DNA of 64,000 nucleotides from Actinophytocola sp036555685 (GCF_036555685.1 NZ_DATBKY010000306.1:13251-77250); one strand, 5' to 3'; positions 41,201-50,135 are shown, numbered from the stretch's first letter. Notes: generated from the sequence alone by a model not told the origin. Program-made: numbers and translations.

Positions 41201-42117
41201 CGCACGGCCTCCAGCGCCGTGCCACGGTCGTAGTGGCGGAGGAACAGCTCCTCGAGCGTCGGCGGCTGGCTCACGAGGCTGCGCACGCCGGCTTCGGTCA
41301 GGCGGTGCAGGACCGCGTCCAGCGAGTCGGTGTCGACGTCGAGCTTGATCCGCGTCCCGTCGTCCTTCAGGTCGTGCACGCCGGGCAGGTCGGCCAGGCC
41401 CGCGACCGGGCGCGCGAGCTCGGCCTGGATGTTCGTGCGGGTGAGGTGGCGCAGGTCGGCGAGCGTGCCGGTCTCCACGGCGCGACCGTCGCGGATGATC
41501 GTGAGCCGGTCGCAGAGCGCCTCGACCTCGGCGAGGATGTGGCTGGAGAGCAGCACCGTGCGGTCGCCGCGGCGCTTCTCCTCGCGGATCTCCTCGCGGA
41601 AGACCTCCTCCATCAACGGGTCCAGGCCCGACGTCGGCTCGTCGAGCAGCAGCAGCTCCACATCGGACGCGAGGGCGGCGACGAGCGCGACCTTCTGCCG
41701 GTTGCCCTTGGAGTAGCTGCGGCCCTTCTTGCGCGGGTCGAGGTCGAAGCGTTCGAGCAGGTGGTCGCGGCGCTTGCGGTCGAGCCCGCCGCGCAGCCGG
41801 CCGAGCAGGTCGATCACCTCGCCGCCGGTCAGGTTGGGCCAGAGCGTGACGTCCCCGGGCACGTACGCGAGCCTGCGATGCAGCTCGGTCGCACCGCCCC
41901 ACGGGTCGCCGTCCAGCAGCCGTACGGTGCCGGCGTCGGCGCGCATCAGGCCGAGCAGGATCCGGATCGTCGTGGACTTCCCCGCGCCGTTCGGGCCGAG
42001 GAAGCCGTGCACCTCGCCGGTGCGGACGGCCAGGTCGAGGCCGTCCAGCGCACGCGTCGGGCCGAACGTCTTGACCAGTCCGGCCGCCGAGATGGCGTCG
42101 GTAATGATGCCGGTCAT
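41197..42117 (-). CDS. ABC exporter ATP-binding protein
   Basis: A 306-residue ATPase: Walker A GPNGAGKST, signature YSKGNRQK (a variant of LSGGQ, usual in this exporter group), Walker B LLLLDEPTSGLD and switch histidine in LSSHILAEVEALCDR, then a C-terminal regulatory extension. Partners the downstream permease to export a substrate, probably an amphipathic antibiotic or lipid. ATG at 42117 overlaps the TetR stop (ATGA) and has GGGGAGA upstream. Confidence 0.93.
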   Translation of the reverse strand: MTGIITDAISAAGLVKTFGPTRALDGLDLAVRTGEVHGFLGPNGAGKSTTIRILLGLMRADAGTVRLLDGDPWGGATELHRRLAYVPGDVTLWPNLTGGEVIDLLGRLRGGLDRKRRDHLLERFDLDPRKKGRSYSKGNRQKVALVAALASDVELLLLDEPTSGLDPLMEEVFREEIREEKRRGDRTVLLSSHILAEVEALCDRLTIIRDGRAVETGTLADLRHLTRTNIQAELARPVAGLADLPGVHDLKDDGTRIKLDVDTDSLDAVLHRLTEAGVRSLVSQPPTLEELFLRHYDRGTALEAVR

Positions 42118-42761
42118 CGTGGTTCTCCCCTTTCTTGTTTCGCCAACCCGGCCCGCAGCTTCGCGGCCTCCTGCCGGGTGAGCAGCGGGTTCGAGTAGGC
42201 GTGCAGCAAGGTCTCGGACAGCGCCAGGTCGCCCTCGGACGTGGTGAGGTCGACGCCCATCGCGCGCGACAGGTGCGGGAAGAGGATGGGGACGCCGAGC
42301 GCCATCGCGGTGATCACCGCCGCCCAGTGCCGGACGTTCACCTCGGACGCCTCCGGGTTCGCCTTCACGTAGTCGGCGAGCCATTGCTCCGTCATCCCGA
42401 CCATCTCGTCGAACAGCACGCCCGCGCCCCCCTCGGCCAGCGACCGGGTGAGGTATCGCGAATGGGGCAGCATCGACGACCGGGCGGCGGCGACGTAGTT
42501 GCTGATCTCGCCGGCTCGCATGTCCGCCACGGCCTGGTCGTTGAGCCGCCGGATCGTCCGCACGAGCCACTCGTCACAGGCATCGCGCAGCGCCTGCTTC
42601 GAGCCGAAGTGATGGCGCACCAGCCCGGACGAGACGCCTGCCGTCTCGGCGATGCCACGGATCGTGGCCCGCTCGAAGCCGTGCTCCGCGAAGTGCCGCA
42701 TGGCCGCGTCGCGGATGCGGGCGCGGGCGGTGAGGTCCTCGGGGTCCGGTGCGGTCGCCAT
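42114..42761 (-). CDS. TetR-family regulator of the exporter operon
   Basis: A 215-residue TetR repressor. The helix-turn-helix is ARIRDAAMRHFAEHGFERATIRGIAETAGVSSGLVRHHFGSKQALRDACDEWL, followed by a ligand-binding helical domain. ATG at 42761 (MATAPDPEDL) with AGGAG upstream; the longer frame to 42833 starts inside the operator. It heads an operon with the exporter (ATGA overlaps throughout), so it most likely represses itself and the pump until the pump's substrate binds. Confidence 0.92.
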   Translation of the reverse strand: MATAPDPEDLTARARIRDAAMRHFAEHGFERATIRGIAETAGVSSGLVRHHFGSKQALRDACDEWLVRTIRRLNDQAVADMRAGEISNYVAAARSSMLPHSRYLTRSLAEGGAGVLFDEMVGMTEQWLADYVKANPEASEVNVRHWAAVITAMALGVPILFPHLSRAMGVDLTTSEGDLALSETLLHAYSNPLLTRQEAAKLRAGLAKQERGEPR

Positions 42762-42776
42762 GTGCTCCTGTCCCGT

Positions 42777-42823
42777 CGTGTAGCTGACTACTCGAACGAC
42801 TAGGAGACTACACGCACGTGTAG
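42777..42823. promoter_or_regulatory. Candidate TetR operator
   Basis: CTACACG-CA-CGTGTAG at 42808-42823 is an inverted repeat with perfect 7-bp arms, and a third half-site CGTGTAG occurs at 42777-42783, all directly upstream of the TetR gene. Confidence 0.6.
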
Positions 42824-43033
42824 GACGCTGCATAGGTGAGCAGCGGCCGAGCGCATCGACCCGGCCGATCCTTGGCCGATGTACTCACCTGCGCACGAAT
42901 CCGGTTGGTGAACTTGTCACAAGATGAGCAAGGTGTCAGTTTGTTGCGTTCTGGTGACACATTTGCGGCTCACGATCCGATAAGCCGAATGCCACCCCTC
43001 TACGGCGCGTGGTGGCGGCGAGGAGTTGTGCAC

Positions 43034-44281
43034 ATGACGGTCGAGACCCGGCTGGACGGAAGTGTCCTGCCACGGCGCCTCGCCGACATCCTGCGCCCCG
43101 AGCTCGCCAGCCTCGCGACCGAGATCGTCGACGAGATCCGCGCCAAGATCCCCGCGTACGCGCGCCCGCTCGACGGCCCGTACGGCAAGTCCATCCGCGC
43201 CGGGGTGCAGCACGCGACGAGCCTGTTCATCGAGCAGATCGCCGACCCGGAGACGTCGGCGCAGAAGTGCTACGAGGTGCACCACAAGCTCGGCCAGAAC
43301 GAGATGCGCGAGGGCCGCAGCCTCGACGAGCTGCAGGCGGCGTACCGCGTCGGCGCGCGGGTGTCGTGGCGGCGGATCATGCGCGTGGGCAAGCGGAACG
43401 GGCTGTCGTCGACGGTGATGTCGCAGCTCGCCGACGCGGTGTTCGCGTACATGGACAAGCTCGCGTCGATCGCGCTGGACGGCTACCTCGAGGCGAAGGC
43501 CACGTCCGCGGGTGCGCTCGAGACGTGGCGCCGCCGGCTGCTCGGGATGATCCTGCAGACGCCACCGGCGCCGGCCGCGGCGATCGGTGAGCTGGCGCAG
43601 CTGATCGGCTGGGCGGTGCCGGAGAAGGTGTCGCCGGTCGCGGTGCAGGCGCTGCCCGGCTCGGGACACAACCAGCGCAAGCCGACCCTCGACCCGGACG
43701 TGCTCGCCGATCTCGACGGGCTCGAGCCGCGGCTGCTCGTGCCGGGCGACGTGACCGACGCGCGGCTGGAACGGATTCGCGTGGCGCTGCCGCAGTGCCG
43801 GATCTCGGTCGGCCCGTCGGTGCGGCTGGACGCGGCGACGCACGCGCTGCGGTGGGCGCGCAAGGCGCTGACGCTCGCGCAGCACGGCGTGATCGCGGAC
43901 GGGCTGGTCATCCGCGGCGACCGGTATCTGTCCACTGTGCTCGTGCACGCCGACGACCGGCTGCTGGCGACGCTGCGGGAGCGGTTGCTCGCGCCGCTGC
44001 GGGGGCTGACCGCAAAGCAGCGGGAGCGGATGCTGGAGACGTTGCGGGCGTGGCTGGACACGCAGGCCAGCGTGCCGGACATGGCCGGGCAGCTCGGCGT
44101 GCATCCGCAGACGGTGCGATACCGGATGCGGCAGCTGGAGCAGACGCTCGGCGAGGCGCTGCACGATCCGCTGCGCCGCTTCGAGCTGGAGCTGGTGTTG
44201 CGGGCGACGCCGGCCGGCCGGGCGATGAAACGCCGTACCACGTCGGATGTCGTGCTCCCGGCACAACGCGAACGGCGGTGA
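43034..44281 (+). CDS. PucR-family transcriptional regulator
   Basis: A 415-residue regulator with an N-terminal helical RsbT-co-antagonist-like domain (AYRVGARVSWRRIMRVGKRNGL) and a C-terminal PucR helix-turn-helix (MLETLRAWLDTQASVPDMAGQLGVHPQTVRYRMRQLEQTLG, then LELVLRA). The ATG at 43034 has GAGGAG nine bases upstream; the open frame reaches back to 42836 but the first 66 codons look non-coding. In the 272-bp upstream gap, TGTCAC (42915-42920), GTGTCA (42933-42938) and TGACAC (42955-42960) form inverted half-sites that could be its own operator. Target genes unknown. Confidence 0.88.
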   Translation: MTVETRLDGSVLPRRLADILRPELASLATEIVDEIRAKIPAYARPLDGPYGKSIRAGVQHATSLFIEQIADPETSAQKCYEVHHKLGQNEMREGRSLDELQAAYRVGARVSWRRIMRVGKRNGLSSTVMSQLADAVFAYMDKLASIALDGYLEAKATSAGALETWRRRLLGMILQTPPAPAAAIGELAQLIGWAVPEKVSPVAVQALPGSGHNQRKPTLDPDVLADLDGLEPRLLVPGDVTDARLERIRVALPQCRISVGPSVRLDAATHALRWARKALTLAQHGVIADGLVIRGDRYLSTVLVHADDRLLATLRERLLAPLRGLTAKQRERMLETLRAWLDTQASVPDMAGQLGVHPQTVRYRMRQLEQTLGEALHDPLRRFELELVLRATPAGRAMKRRTTSDVVLPAQRERR

Positions 44282-44320
44282 CGACGCCTTCACCGCGTCG
44301 GGTACGGCGAAGGCGTCGTC
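44280..44320. terminator. Bidirectional terminator
   Basis: GACGACGCCTTC (44280-44291) pairs perfectly with GAAGGCGTCGTC (44309-44320), starting at the last base before the end of the PucR gene and 13 bases after the convergent secreted-protein stop. Confidence 0.85.
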
Positions 44321-44333
44321 GGGAACCGGCGGT

Positions 44334-45275
44334 CTACGCCCCGGCCGCGTGCCAGCGGTCGGCCAACTGCCGGCCCTGGGTCGGCACGTACGCCCGCGGG
44401 TTGGCGAAGCCGCCGAGGGTGAACCCGGTGCCGTCGAGCACGAGGCTGTTCGACCCGGCCGGTGAGGGCAGGCCCTGCCGCGCGTTCACGACGGAGTCGA
44501 TGAGCCCGAACAGCCCGCAGTTGCGGGCCTTCGGTACGGCGAACGTGCGGTCGGCCACGGCCGCGCCGGACAGCACGGTGTTGTTCATCTCGCCCGCCGG
44601 GTTCGGCGTGCCGTCGGCGTCGTAGCGCATGAGCCGCACGGCCGGCTGCGACTGGTTGGCCACCTTCAGCACCATCGGGTCGCTGCCGGCGCCGATGTAG
44701 CAGTTCCGGTCCAGGAACGGGTTCTGCAGGTGGATCTTCACCGGCAGCGTCATGATCGGCCGGCCCGTGGTGACGGCCGCGGCGAGGTCGAAGTCCGTCA
44801 CCGGCCCCGCCGGCTCCAGCGTCGCGGTCACGGTGTTCAACGGGCTGCCGACGACCGCGTCGCAGATCTCGGAGATCACCGGGATGTCGCTCGGGCACAT
44901 CAGCCCGAGCAGGCCGCCGGGAACGACGATCGGGTCGCCGGACAGGCCGCCGTTGGCCGGCAGCACGAGCGAGTACGTGCCGCCCTGGTTCAGCATGCCG
45001 AACGACAGGTCGACCTTGCCGACCGGCATCGTGGTGCCGCCCATCGTGATCGTGCCACCGGGCGAGCCGCCGCCGAGGCACGCCGCGACGACGCTCGCGC
45101 CGTCCGCGGCGAGCATGGCCGGGTCGTCCACCGGGCACCCGCTCAGGGCGGCCCACTCGCCGGCGAGCGGGTCGGCGGTCGCGGCGGCGGGGGTGGCGAG
45201 CGCGGTACCGGTCCCGAGCACGACCACCGCCATGCCGGTGACCAGCTGTCTGCGGAACCGCCGTAATCCGATCAT
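44334..45275 (-). CDS. Secreted protein, unknown function
   Basis: A 313-residue exported protein. An N-terminal signal peptide (LRRFRRQLVTGMAVVVLGTGTALATPAAATADP) precedes a soluble region with six or more cysteines, including CPVDDP, CLGGG, CPSDIPVISEICDAV and NCYIG, that could form disulfides. ATG at 45275 has AAGGAG seven bases upstream. It follows the DUF6801 protein gene by 20 bp in the same direction, forming an operon. The same architecture occurs in secreted proteins near mce clusters of actinobacteria, as I recall; the role is unknown. Confidence 0.75.
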   Translation of the reverse strand: MIGLRRFRRQLVTGMAVVVLGTGTALATPAAATADPLAGEWAALSGCPVDDPAMLAADGASVVAACLGGGSPGGTITMGGTTMPVGKVDLSFGMLNQGGTYSLVLPANGGLSGDPIVVPGGLLGLMCPSDIPVISEICDAVVGSPLNTVTATLEPAGPVTDFDLAAAVTTGRPIMTLPVKIHLQNPFLDRNCYIGAGSDPMVLKVANQSQPAVRLMRYDADGTPNPAGEMNNTVLSGAAVADRTFAVPKARNCGLFGLIDSVVNARQGLPSPAGSNSLVLDGTGFTLGGFANPRAYVPTQGRQLADRWHAAGA

Positions 45276-45295
45276 CGAGACTCCTTCCGTCCTGC

Positions 45296-46693
45296 TCAGG
45301 TTTGCGGTGTGGGCACCTCGGGCGGGCAGCCGAAGTGGTTGCCGTTGATCGTGCAGATCGAGCCCTGGGTCAGCTTGACGAAGTTGTCGGGCCCGGAAAC
45401 CATGCCGGTGATCAGCGGATCGAGATCCTCGGTGACCCCGCAGCCGGTGAACGGCGGGATCGTGACCGTGCCGCTCAGCGGCCCGCCGCCGGTGAGCAGG
45501 TACTTCGGCGGTTTGCCGAACACCTTCACCTCGATGGGGGTCGCGGTCCGGCAGTTCGGTCCGAGGTCGAGCGGCACCCCGTCGACTTCCGCGTCGTAGA
45601 TCCGCGCGACGAAGGCACCGGAGACCGTCGCGTTGCTGAACGTCGGATCCCTCGGGTGCAGCCGGATGTCGGCGAACCCGAGCCCGATCTGGGTCAGCTG
45701 CATCTTCGCCGTCGTCGGCACGAAACCGAACGGCAGGAACGACGAGCCCACCTCCGGCAGCACCGGCTCGCCGTGGAGGTTCGGAAGCAGGTTGGCCTGC
45801 TGGCACAGGATCGGCGGCGTCGGCGGATCACAGGTGGCCGGCGAGAAGTTCGTGGGGCCGATGTTGACGATGCCCGCTGGCTGCAGCACAGCGGCATCGA
45901 GCTTGGCGACGTTCGCGTAGCCGGTCACGTAGGCGCAGTACCGGGAGTTGGCCGGCTTCGGCGGGTCGATCTCCTCGCAGTCCTCGGGTATCTCCACGAC
46001 CTTCGCGCCGGGCGCGGCCGGAGCCCCGGTGGCTTTCGGCCCCACGACGACGGCCCCGGGCGGGGCGGTCGCACCGGGAGTCGGTTCCTCCACATCGGAC
46101 ACCGCGATCGTGGCGAGGGAGGTCGCCTGGTCGGGCGCGAGCGCGCAGCTCAGCTCGACGGCCGGCGGCTCGGTCACCGCACCGTCGGCGGTGTAGCCGG
46201 TGAGCACGGCGCTCAGCCCGGCGGCGCCGATCTCGACGTCCCCGGCGGTGCCGGTGACGATCGGGGCCGGGGTCTCGAGCGGCACGTCCAGGGCGAGCGC
46301 GGAGTCGTCCGCCGGGATGGGGACCGGCTCCGGCCAGGCCCCGGACCAGGTGGCCGTGGCCACGGAGGTGCCCTGGGTGATCGTCGTGTCGAGCCGCACG
46401 ACGGCGCCGATCGAGACCGCGCCGATGCCGGTCAGGTCGGCCAGCGCGGGCTGGGCGATGGACACGGTCGCCGCCGGGGCGCCCGGCCGCACCGGCGTAC
46501 CGACGACGGCGGCGCGGGGAACGTCGACGACGACGCGGAGGTCCACCGGCCGCTCGCCGCCCGGGAACGCGCACCGGTAGGCGAGGGTGCGGTCGACGTG
46601 TGTGACGTCCGGCTGGTCGGCCGGGGCCGGTGCGGCCGGCACGAAGGCGGCCAGCCCGGCGCCGACGAGCACCGGCAACACCGCGCGCCTCAT
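45296..46693 (-). CDS. Secreted DUF6801-like protein
   Basis: A 465-residue exported protein with signal peptide MRRAVLPVLVGAGLAAFVPAAPAPAD, then a beta-rich domain resembling DUF6801 (TLAYRCAFPGGERPVDLRVVVDVP, AATVSIAQPALADLTGIGAVSIG, TWSGAWPEPVPIPADDSALALDVPLET), a linker, and a second beta-rich region with paired cysteines (CDPPTPPILCQQ, CGVTEDL, SICTINGNHFGC). ATG at 46693 is preferred over 46708 because GGGGAG precedes it. Heads an operon with the 313-residue secreted protein. Function unknown. Confidence 0.78.
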   Translation of the reverse strand: MRRAVLPVLVGAGLAAFVPAAPAPADQPDVTHVDRTLAYRCAFPGGERPVDLRVVVDVPRAAVVGTPVRPGAPAATVSIAQPALADLTGIGAVSIGAVVRLDTTITQGTSVATATWSGAWPEPVPIPADDSALALDVPLETPAPIVTGTAGDVEIGAAGLSAVLTGYTADGAVTEPPAVELSCALAPDQATSLATIAVSDVEEPTPGATAPPGAVVVGPKATGAPAAPGAKVVEIPEDCEEIDPPKPANSRYCAYVTGYANVAKLDAAVLQPAGIVNIGPTNFSPATCDPPTPPILCQQANLLPNLHGEPVLPEVGSSFLPFGFVPTTAKMQLTQIGLGFADIRLHPRDPTFSNATVSGAFVARIYDAEVDGVPLDLGPNCRTATPIEVKVFGKPPKYLLTGGGPLSGTVTIPPFTGCGVTEDLDPLITGMVSGPDNFVKLTQGSICTINGNHFGCPPEVPTPQT

Positions 46694-46782
46694 GCGTGCT
46701 CCCCTCATGGGTGATGGTCTGTGGAGGCGAGCGGAGCACGGACTCGTCCGCGCATCGTCATCCTCCCTCGCTACCGGCCCAG

Positions 46783-46809
46783 GGGCCCGCCCGGCGGCCG
46801 GGCGGGCCC
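46783..46809 (-). terminator. Terminator after the 204-residue secreted-protein gene
   Basis: GGGCCCGCCCGG (46783-46794), a 3-nt loop and CCGGGCGGGCCC (46798-46809) form a perfect 12-bp stem, 15 bases after the stop at 46825. Confidence 0.85.
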
Positions 46810-46824
46810 GCGGTCATCCGTGAG

Positions 46825-47439
46825 TCAGCCGGTGATCGTCTGTGCCGGGCTGACCGTGTAGCTGCCGTCGAACTGTGCGGTGGCGTTCTCGTGAATCAGG
46901 TCCGAGCAGTTGTTGAGCTCGTCGACCCGCGTGACGGTCAATGTCGGCTCGGGGACCACCGAGAGCGTGGCGGCGCTGTTCGAGTATTGCGCGCCCACGG
47001 AGCCGGATACGGTCGCGTCGCAACCCGGTCCGGCGATGTCCGCCGTAATATTGTCGATGCTTCCGTTCGTGACTCCGGAATCGAAGGTGGCGCCGTTGAG
47101 CGTCCATGTTCCGACCTGGGTCACCTCGAACTGGATGAACCCGGCCAGCAGGCAGCCGTTGAACTGGATGCCGGGCGTCTCCGGGATCGTCGCGAGCTGG
47201 TTGTCGGCGCTCGTGCCCGACTCCAGGTCCACCGCCACCGTGGAGGTGTCGCAGGTCAGGGTGATGTCGCCGTTGACAGGGTCGTGCACGACGAGGTTCG
47301 TGACGCCGGCCGTACCGTTCGTCGGGCCGCCGGGACTGATGGTCCACGGCGGTGCCGCCGCGGCAGGCGTGGCCGCGGCGACCACCGCGGAAAGCGCCGT
47401 GATGCCGACCGCGAGCATTCCTGCGATACGCTTGTGCAT
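46825..47439 (-). CDS. Secreted protein, unknown function
   Basis: A 204-residue exported protein: signal peptide MHKRIAGMLAVGITALSAVVAAATPAAAAP, then a beta-rich domain with several cysteines (LTCDTSTVAVDLESG, NGCLLAGFIQFEVTQVGTWTLNGATF, GPGCDATVSGSVGAQYSN, NNCSDLI). ATG at 47439 has AAGGAAG upstream. It has its own promoter (47546-47574) and terminator (46783-46809), so it is an isolated unit between the mce operon and the DUF6801 operon. Function unknown. Confidence 0.75.
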   Translation of the reverse strand: MHKRIAGMLAVGITALSAVVAAATPAAAAPPWTISPGGPTNGTAGVTNLVVHDPVNGDITLTCDTSTVAVDLESGTSADNQLATIPETPGIQFNGCLLAGFIQFEVTQVGTWTLNGATFDSGVTNGSIDNITADIAGPGCDATVSGSVGAQYSNSAATLSVVPEPTLTVTRVDELNNCSDLIHENATAQFDGSYTVSPAQTITG

Positions 47440-47545
47440 TGTCCGATCTCTTCCTTTCTCCGAGTTGCACACACGGAATCCGCATTCGACGAAATCGAAT
47501 GTCGTATTCCCGGGTGTGTCGAGGCGGGAAGGCCCTCGATAAACC

Positions 47546-47574
47546 ACGTTACCTGTGGGTAACAGGGACCACAA
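47546..47574 (-). promoter_or_regulatory. Promoter with overlapping palindromic operator for the 204-residue secreted-protein gene
   Basis: Minus strand: TTGTGG (47569-47574), 17-bp spacer, TAACGT (47546-47551). The palindrome GTTACCTGTGGGTAAC (47548-47563) spans the spacer and -10; a third half-site GGTAAC lies at 47578-47583. The arrangement suits repression by a dimeric regulator. Transcription would begin near 47540, about 100 bases before the ATG. Confidence 0.6.
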
Positions 47575-47663
47575 TCAGGTAACAGAAAAGTACGTCGTCA
47601 CCTCCCGGAAACTGCTTTGGTGGACAATTGCGGGAACCGGTTTTGTCACCGGTGGACAGAAAG

Positions 47664-48236
47664 TCATCGCGGCTCCATTCCCGTGATGACCCACCGGCCG
47701 CGCTCGAGCCGTGCGGTGACCGACAGCTGCGCCGCGGCCGCGCTGCTCGCGTCCTTGTCGGCCCGCGTCGCCGACTGGTCGAGGAAGACGAGCAGCCGCG
47801 CGCTGTCGGTGCCGAGGTCCTGCACGGCGGCGTCGACGACCCGCGTGGTGAGCACGAGCTTCTGGCTCGGCGCGAGCTCGCGGACCTGGGCGAAGAGCTT
47901 GTCGTAGGTGTCGCGGGCGGCGCCGCGCAGCACGTCGTCGGCGGCGCGCTCGGTGACGTCGGTCCGGTCGTAGGAGTAGGAGAAGATCCGGTTGAGCGCG
48001 GTCGTGACGGCCGCGCTGACCTCGGCCGTGCGGCCGGTGTCCACGAGCGCCGCGTTGCTCGCGGCCGGTGCGTCGCGCAGGGCGTCGGCACGGACCAGGA
48101 ACCAGCCGCCCACCCCGGTCAGCACCACGGCCACCGCGACCAGCACGACCACGAGCGGCCGGAAGCCGTACCACGTGCGTGGCCGCACCTCCGGGTCCGG
48201 CACCTCGACCTCGACGTCCTCGACCTGAGCGGTCAT
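47664..48236 (-). CDS. Mce-associated membrane protein (Mas-like)
   Basis: A 190-residue protein: acidic N-terminus, one transmembrane helix (PLVVVLVAVAVVLTGVGGWFLVRA), then an extracellular alpha/beta domain (ALNRIFSYSYDRTDVTERAADDVL, LAPSQKLVLTTRVVDAAVQDLGTDSARLLVFLDQS) of the NTF2-like Mce-associated type. These proteins usually follow mceF and are thought to stabilise the Mce complex. ATG at 48236. A 172-bp gap separates it from the second such gene. Confidence 0.85.
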   Translation of the reverse strand: MTAQVEDVEVEVPDPEVRPRTWYGFRPLVVVLVAVAVVLTGVGGWFLVRADALRDAPAASNAALVDTGRTAEVSAAVTTALNRIFSYSYDRTDVTERAADDVLRGAARDTYDKLFAQVRELAPSQKLVLTTRVVDAAVQDLGTDSARLLVFLDQSATRADKDASSAAAAQLSVTARLERGRWVITGMEPR

Positions 48237-48408
48237 GTCTGGTCCGCCTCCCCGGAATCAACCCTTGTGGTCGCGTCAGGGAACGAAAGGACCCGTTTGG
48301 TCACGTACTTGTGGCTGGTTTGCATCACGTTCCCCTGAGGTGCGGTCGAGAAGGCGGCAGCCCGATGTGATCTTGAGGTAGACACCAGGGAAGTCATGTC
48401 GGCTCCCT

Positions 48409-48936
48409 TCACTGCGCGCCGAGCGGCACCTGGTCGAGGGCGGACAGCAACCAGCCGCGGTCGGTACGGGTGAGCGCGGCGACGAACCGGTTCCGCTTGG
48501 TCGCCGGCTTACCACCCCGCACCGACGTGGCGATCTCCACCGACACCAGCAGCTTCGCCGTGCCGGAGCGGGTGTCGAGCTCGCTCACCGCGGCGTCGAG
48601 CACCCGCCCGGTCGCCACGGTTCCGCCGTCGTGCAACGTCTTGCGCGTCTTCGCGTCGGTCGACGCGAGCTCGTCGCGCAGCGCCCCGGTCGACACGGTC
48701 AGCCACCGGTCGATCCCGGCGTCCACATCGGATGTGTCGAGCGAGGTCAGCAGGGTCACGTGCGCGCGGCCGGCCGCCAGCACGTCGTCGCGTGCCTGCG
48801 CGTACCCGAGCGACTCGTCGGCGCCGGTCCGCCACCACGTCCAACCCGCCCAGCCGGCGAACGCCAGCGACACCACGACGAGCGCGACCGCGATCCGCAA
48901 TGGCCACGGGCCGTGCGCTCTCACCTCCGCAGCCAC
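48409..48936 (-). CDS. Mce-associated membrane protein (Mas-like), overlapping mceF
   Basis: A 175-residue protein with one transmembrane helix (PLRIAVALVVVSLAFAGWAGW) and an extracellular NTF2-like domain (DDVLAAGRAHVTLLTSLDTSDVDAGIDRWL, NRFVAALTRTDRGWLLSALDQVPLG). Start is either GTG 48936, which has GGAGGAG seven bases upstream, or GTG 48924, which overlaps the mceF stop as GTGA; the first is used. Co-transcribed with mce; paralogous in layout to the gene at 47664-48236. Confidence 0.85.
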   Translation of the reverse strand: MAAEVRAHGPWPLRIAVALVVVSLAFAGWAGWTWWRTGADESLGYAQARDDVLAAGRAHVTLLTSLDTSDVDAGIDRWLTVSTGALRDELASTDAKTRKTLHDGGTVATGRVLDAAVSELDTRSGTAKLLVSVEIATSVRGGKPATKRNRFVAALTRTDRGWLLSALDQVPLGAQ

Positions 48937-50135
48937 AGCAGCTCCTCCAGGTTCCCGGCGACGGGCAGATCGGGTACGCCGAGCGGGCCGGGCAGGTGGA
49001 CGCCGCCGCCCGGGATCGCCGCGGCCGGCACCCCGCCGGAGGGCGCGTGCTGCGAGCCACGCACCAGCCGGGGGTCGCCCTTGGGCAGCGTGCAGCGCGC
49101 CTTGGTGTTGAACAGGCCCGGCGTGACGTCCTCGCCCTGGTGGTAGACGGTCGACTCGTAGCCCGCGACGCACGGCAGCGGCTGGTAGAACGTCAGCGCG
49201 ACCGACAGGTTGCCGCCGTCCGGCGTGATCGAGGTCGACGTCGCGGCGACCGCCTTGGGCGTCATCACGAGCAGCTGCTCCAGCCCGGCCGTGCGCGCGT
49301 CGAAGAGGTCCGCCGTGGTCAGCAGGTTCGCGAGCAGCACCGACAGGCCGGGGTTGGTGTCCGACAGCAGCCGGGACAGCTGCGTCGCCGCGGCGGGTGC
49401 GGCGCCGATCAGCTCGCGCAGGTCGCCGTCGGAGTCGGCGAGCTCGGTCGCGAACAGCTTGGCGTTGCGGGAGAACGAGCGCCACGCCGCGGACGAGTCG
49501 AGCTGGGTACGCAGCACGACCGAGCCGTCGTCGATCAGCGTCGCGGTCTGCGGCAGGTGCCGGGCCGCGGTCTCGGTGAACGAGATCGACGAGTCGAGCA
49601 GCACCTGCAGGTCGTCGCCGGAGTCGCGGGTGGCCGCGTACAGCTCGTCGACGACCGTGCGCAGCGACTCGGTCGGCACGGAGCGGTCGAACGCGGACAG
49701 GTCGCTCAGCAGGCCGGTCACCGGCGGCGGCACAGTCGCGGCCGACCGCGGGAGCACCGCACCGTCGGCCAGGAACGGACCGTCCTCGCCGCGAGGTTGC
49801 AGGTCGACGTACTGCTCGCCGATCGCCGACCGGTTGGCGACCACGGCCCGGGCGTCGGCGGGGATGCGCGGCGCGTCGTCGGAGATGACGAGGTCGGCCT
49901 CCATGCCGTCGTCGGTCAGCCGCAGCTCCCCCACCCGGCCGACGGCCACGCCCCGGTAGGTCACCTCGCTGTTGGTGAAGATGCCACCGCCGTCGTCGAG
50001 CTGCAGCCGCACGGTGTACTCGTCGTTGCCGACCAGCCGGTCCAGGCCGGCGTAGTTGGCGCCGACGAACGCCACCGCGGTCAGCGACAGCACGACGAAC
50101 GCGAACACCTGGACGCGGACCGTACGCGTGAGCAT
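48921..50135 (-). CDS. mceF: Mce-family substrate-binding protein F
   Basis: Component of the mce lipid importer. The 404-residue protein has an N-terminal membrane anchor (VQVFAFVVLSLTAVAFVGANYAG), the MCE domain (LDDGGGIFTNSEVTYRGVAVGRVGELRLT, VVANRSAIGEQYVDLQP), and long helices typical of Mce proteins, ending in a Pro/Gly tail. ATG at 50135 overlaps the mceE stop (ATGA). Last of the six mce genes. Substrate (fatty acid, sterol or phospholipid) is not apparent. Confidence 0.94.
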   Translation of the reverse strand: MLTRTVRVQVFAFVVLSLTAVAFVGANYAGLDRLVGNDEYTVRLQLDDGGGIFTNSEVTYRGVAVGRVGELRLTDDGMEADLVISDDAPRIPADARAVVANRSAIGEQYVDLQPRGEDGPFLADGAVLPRSAATVPPPVTGLLSDLSAFDRSVPTESLRTVVDELYAATRDSGDDLQVLLDSSISFTETAARHLPQTATLIDDGSVVLRTQLDSSAAWRSFSRNAKLFATELADSDGDLRELIGAAPAAATQLSRLLSDTNPGLSVLLANLLTTADLFDARTAGLEQLLVMTPKAVAATSTSITPDGGNLSVALTFYQPLPCVAGYESTVYHQGEDVTPGLFNTKARCTLPKGDPRLVRGSQHAPSGGVPAAAIPGGGVHLPGPLGVPDLPVAGNLEELLWLRR

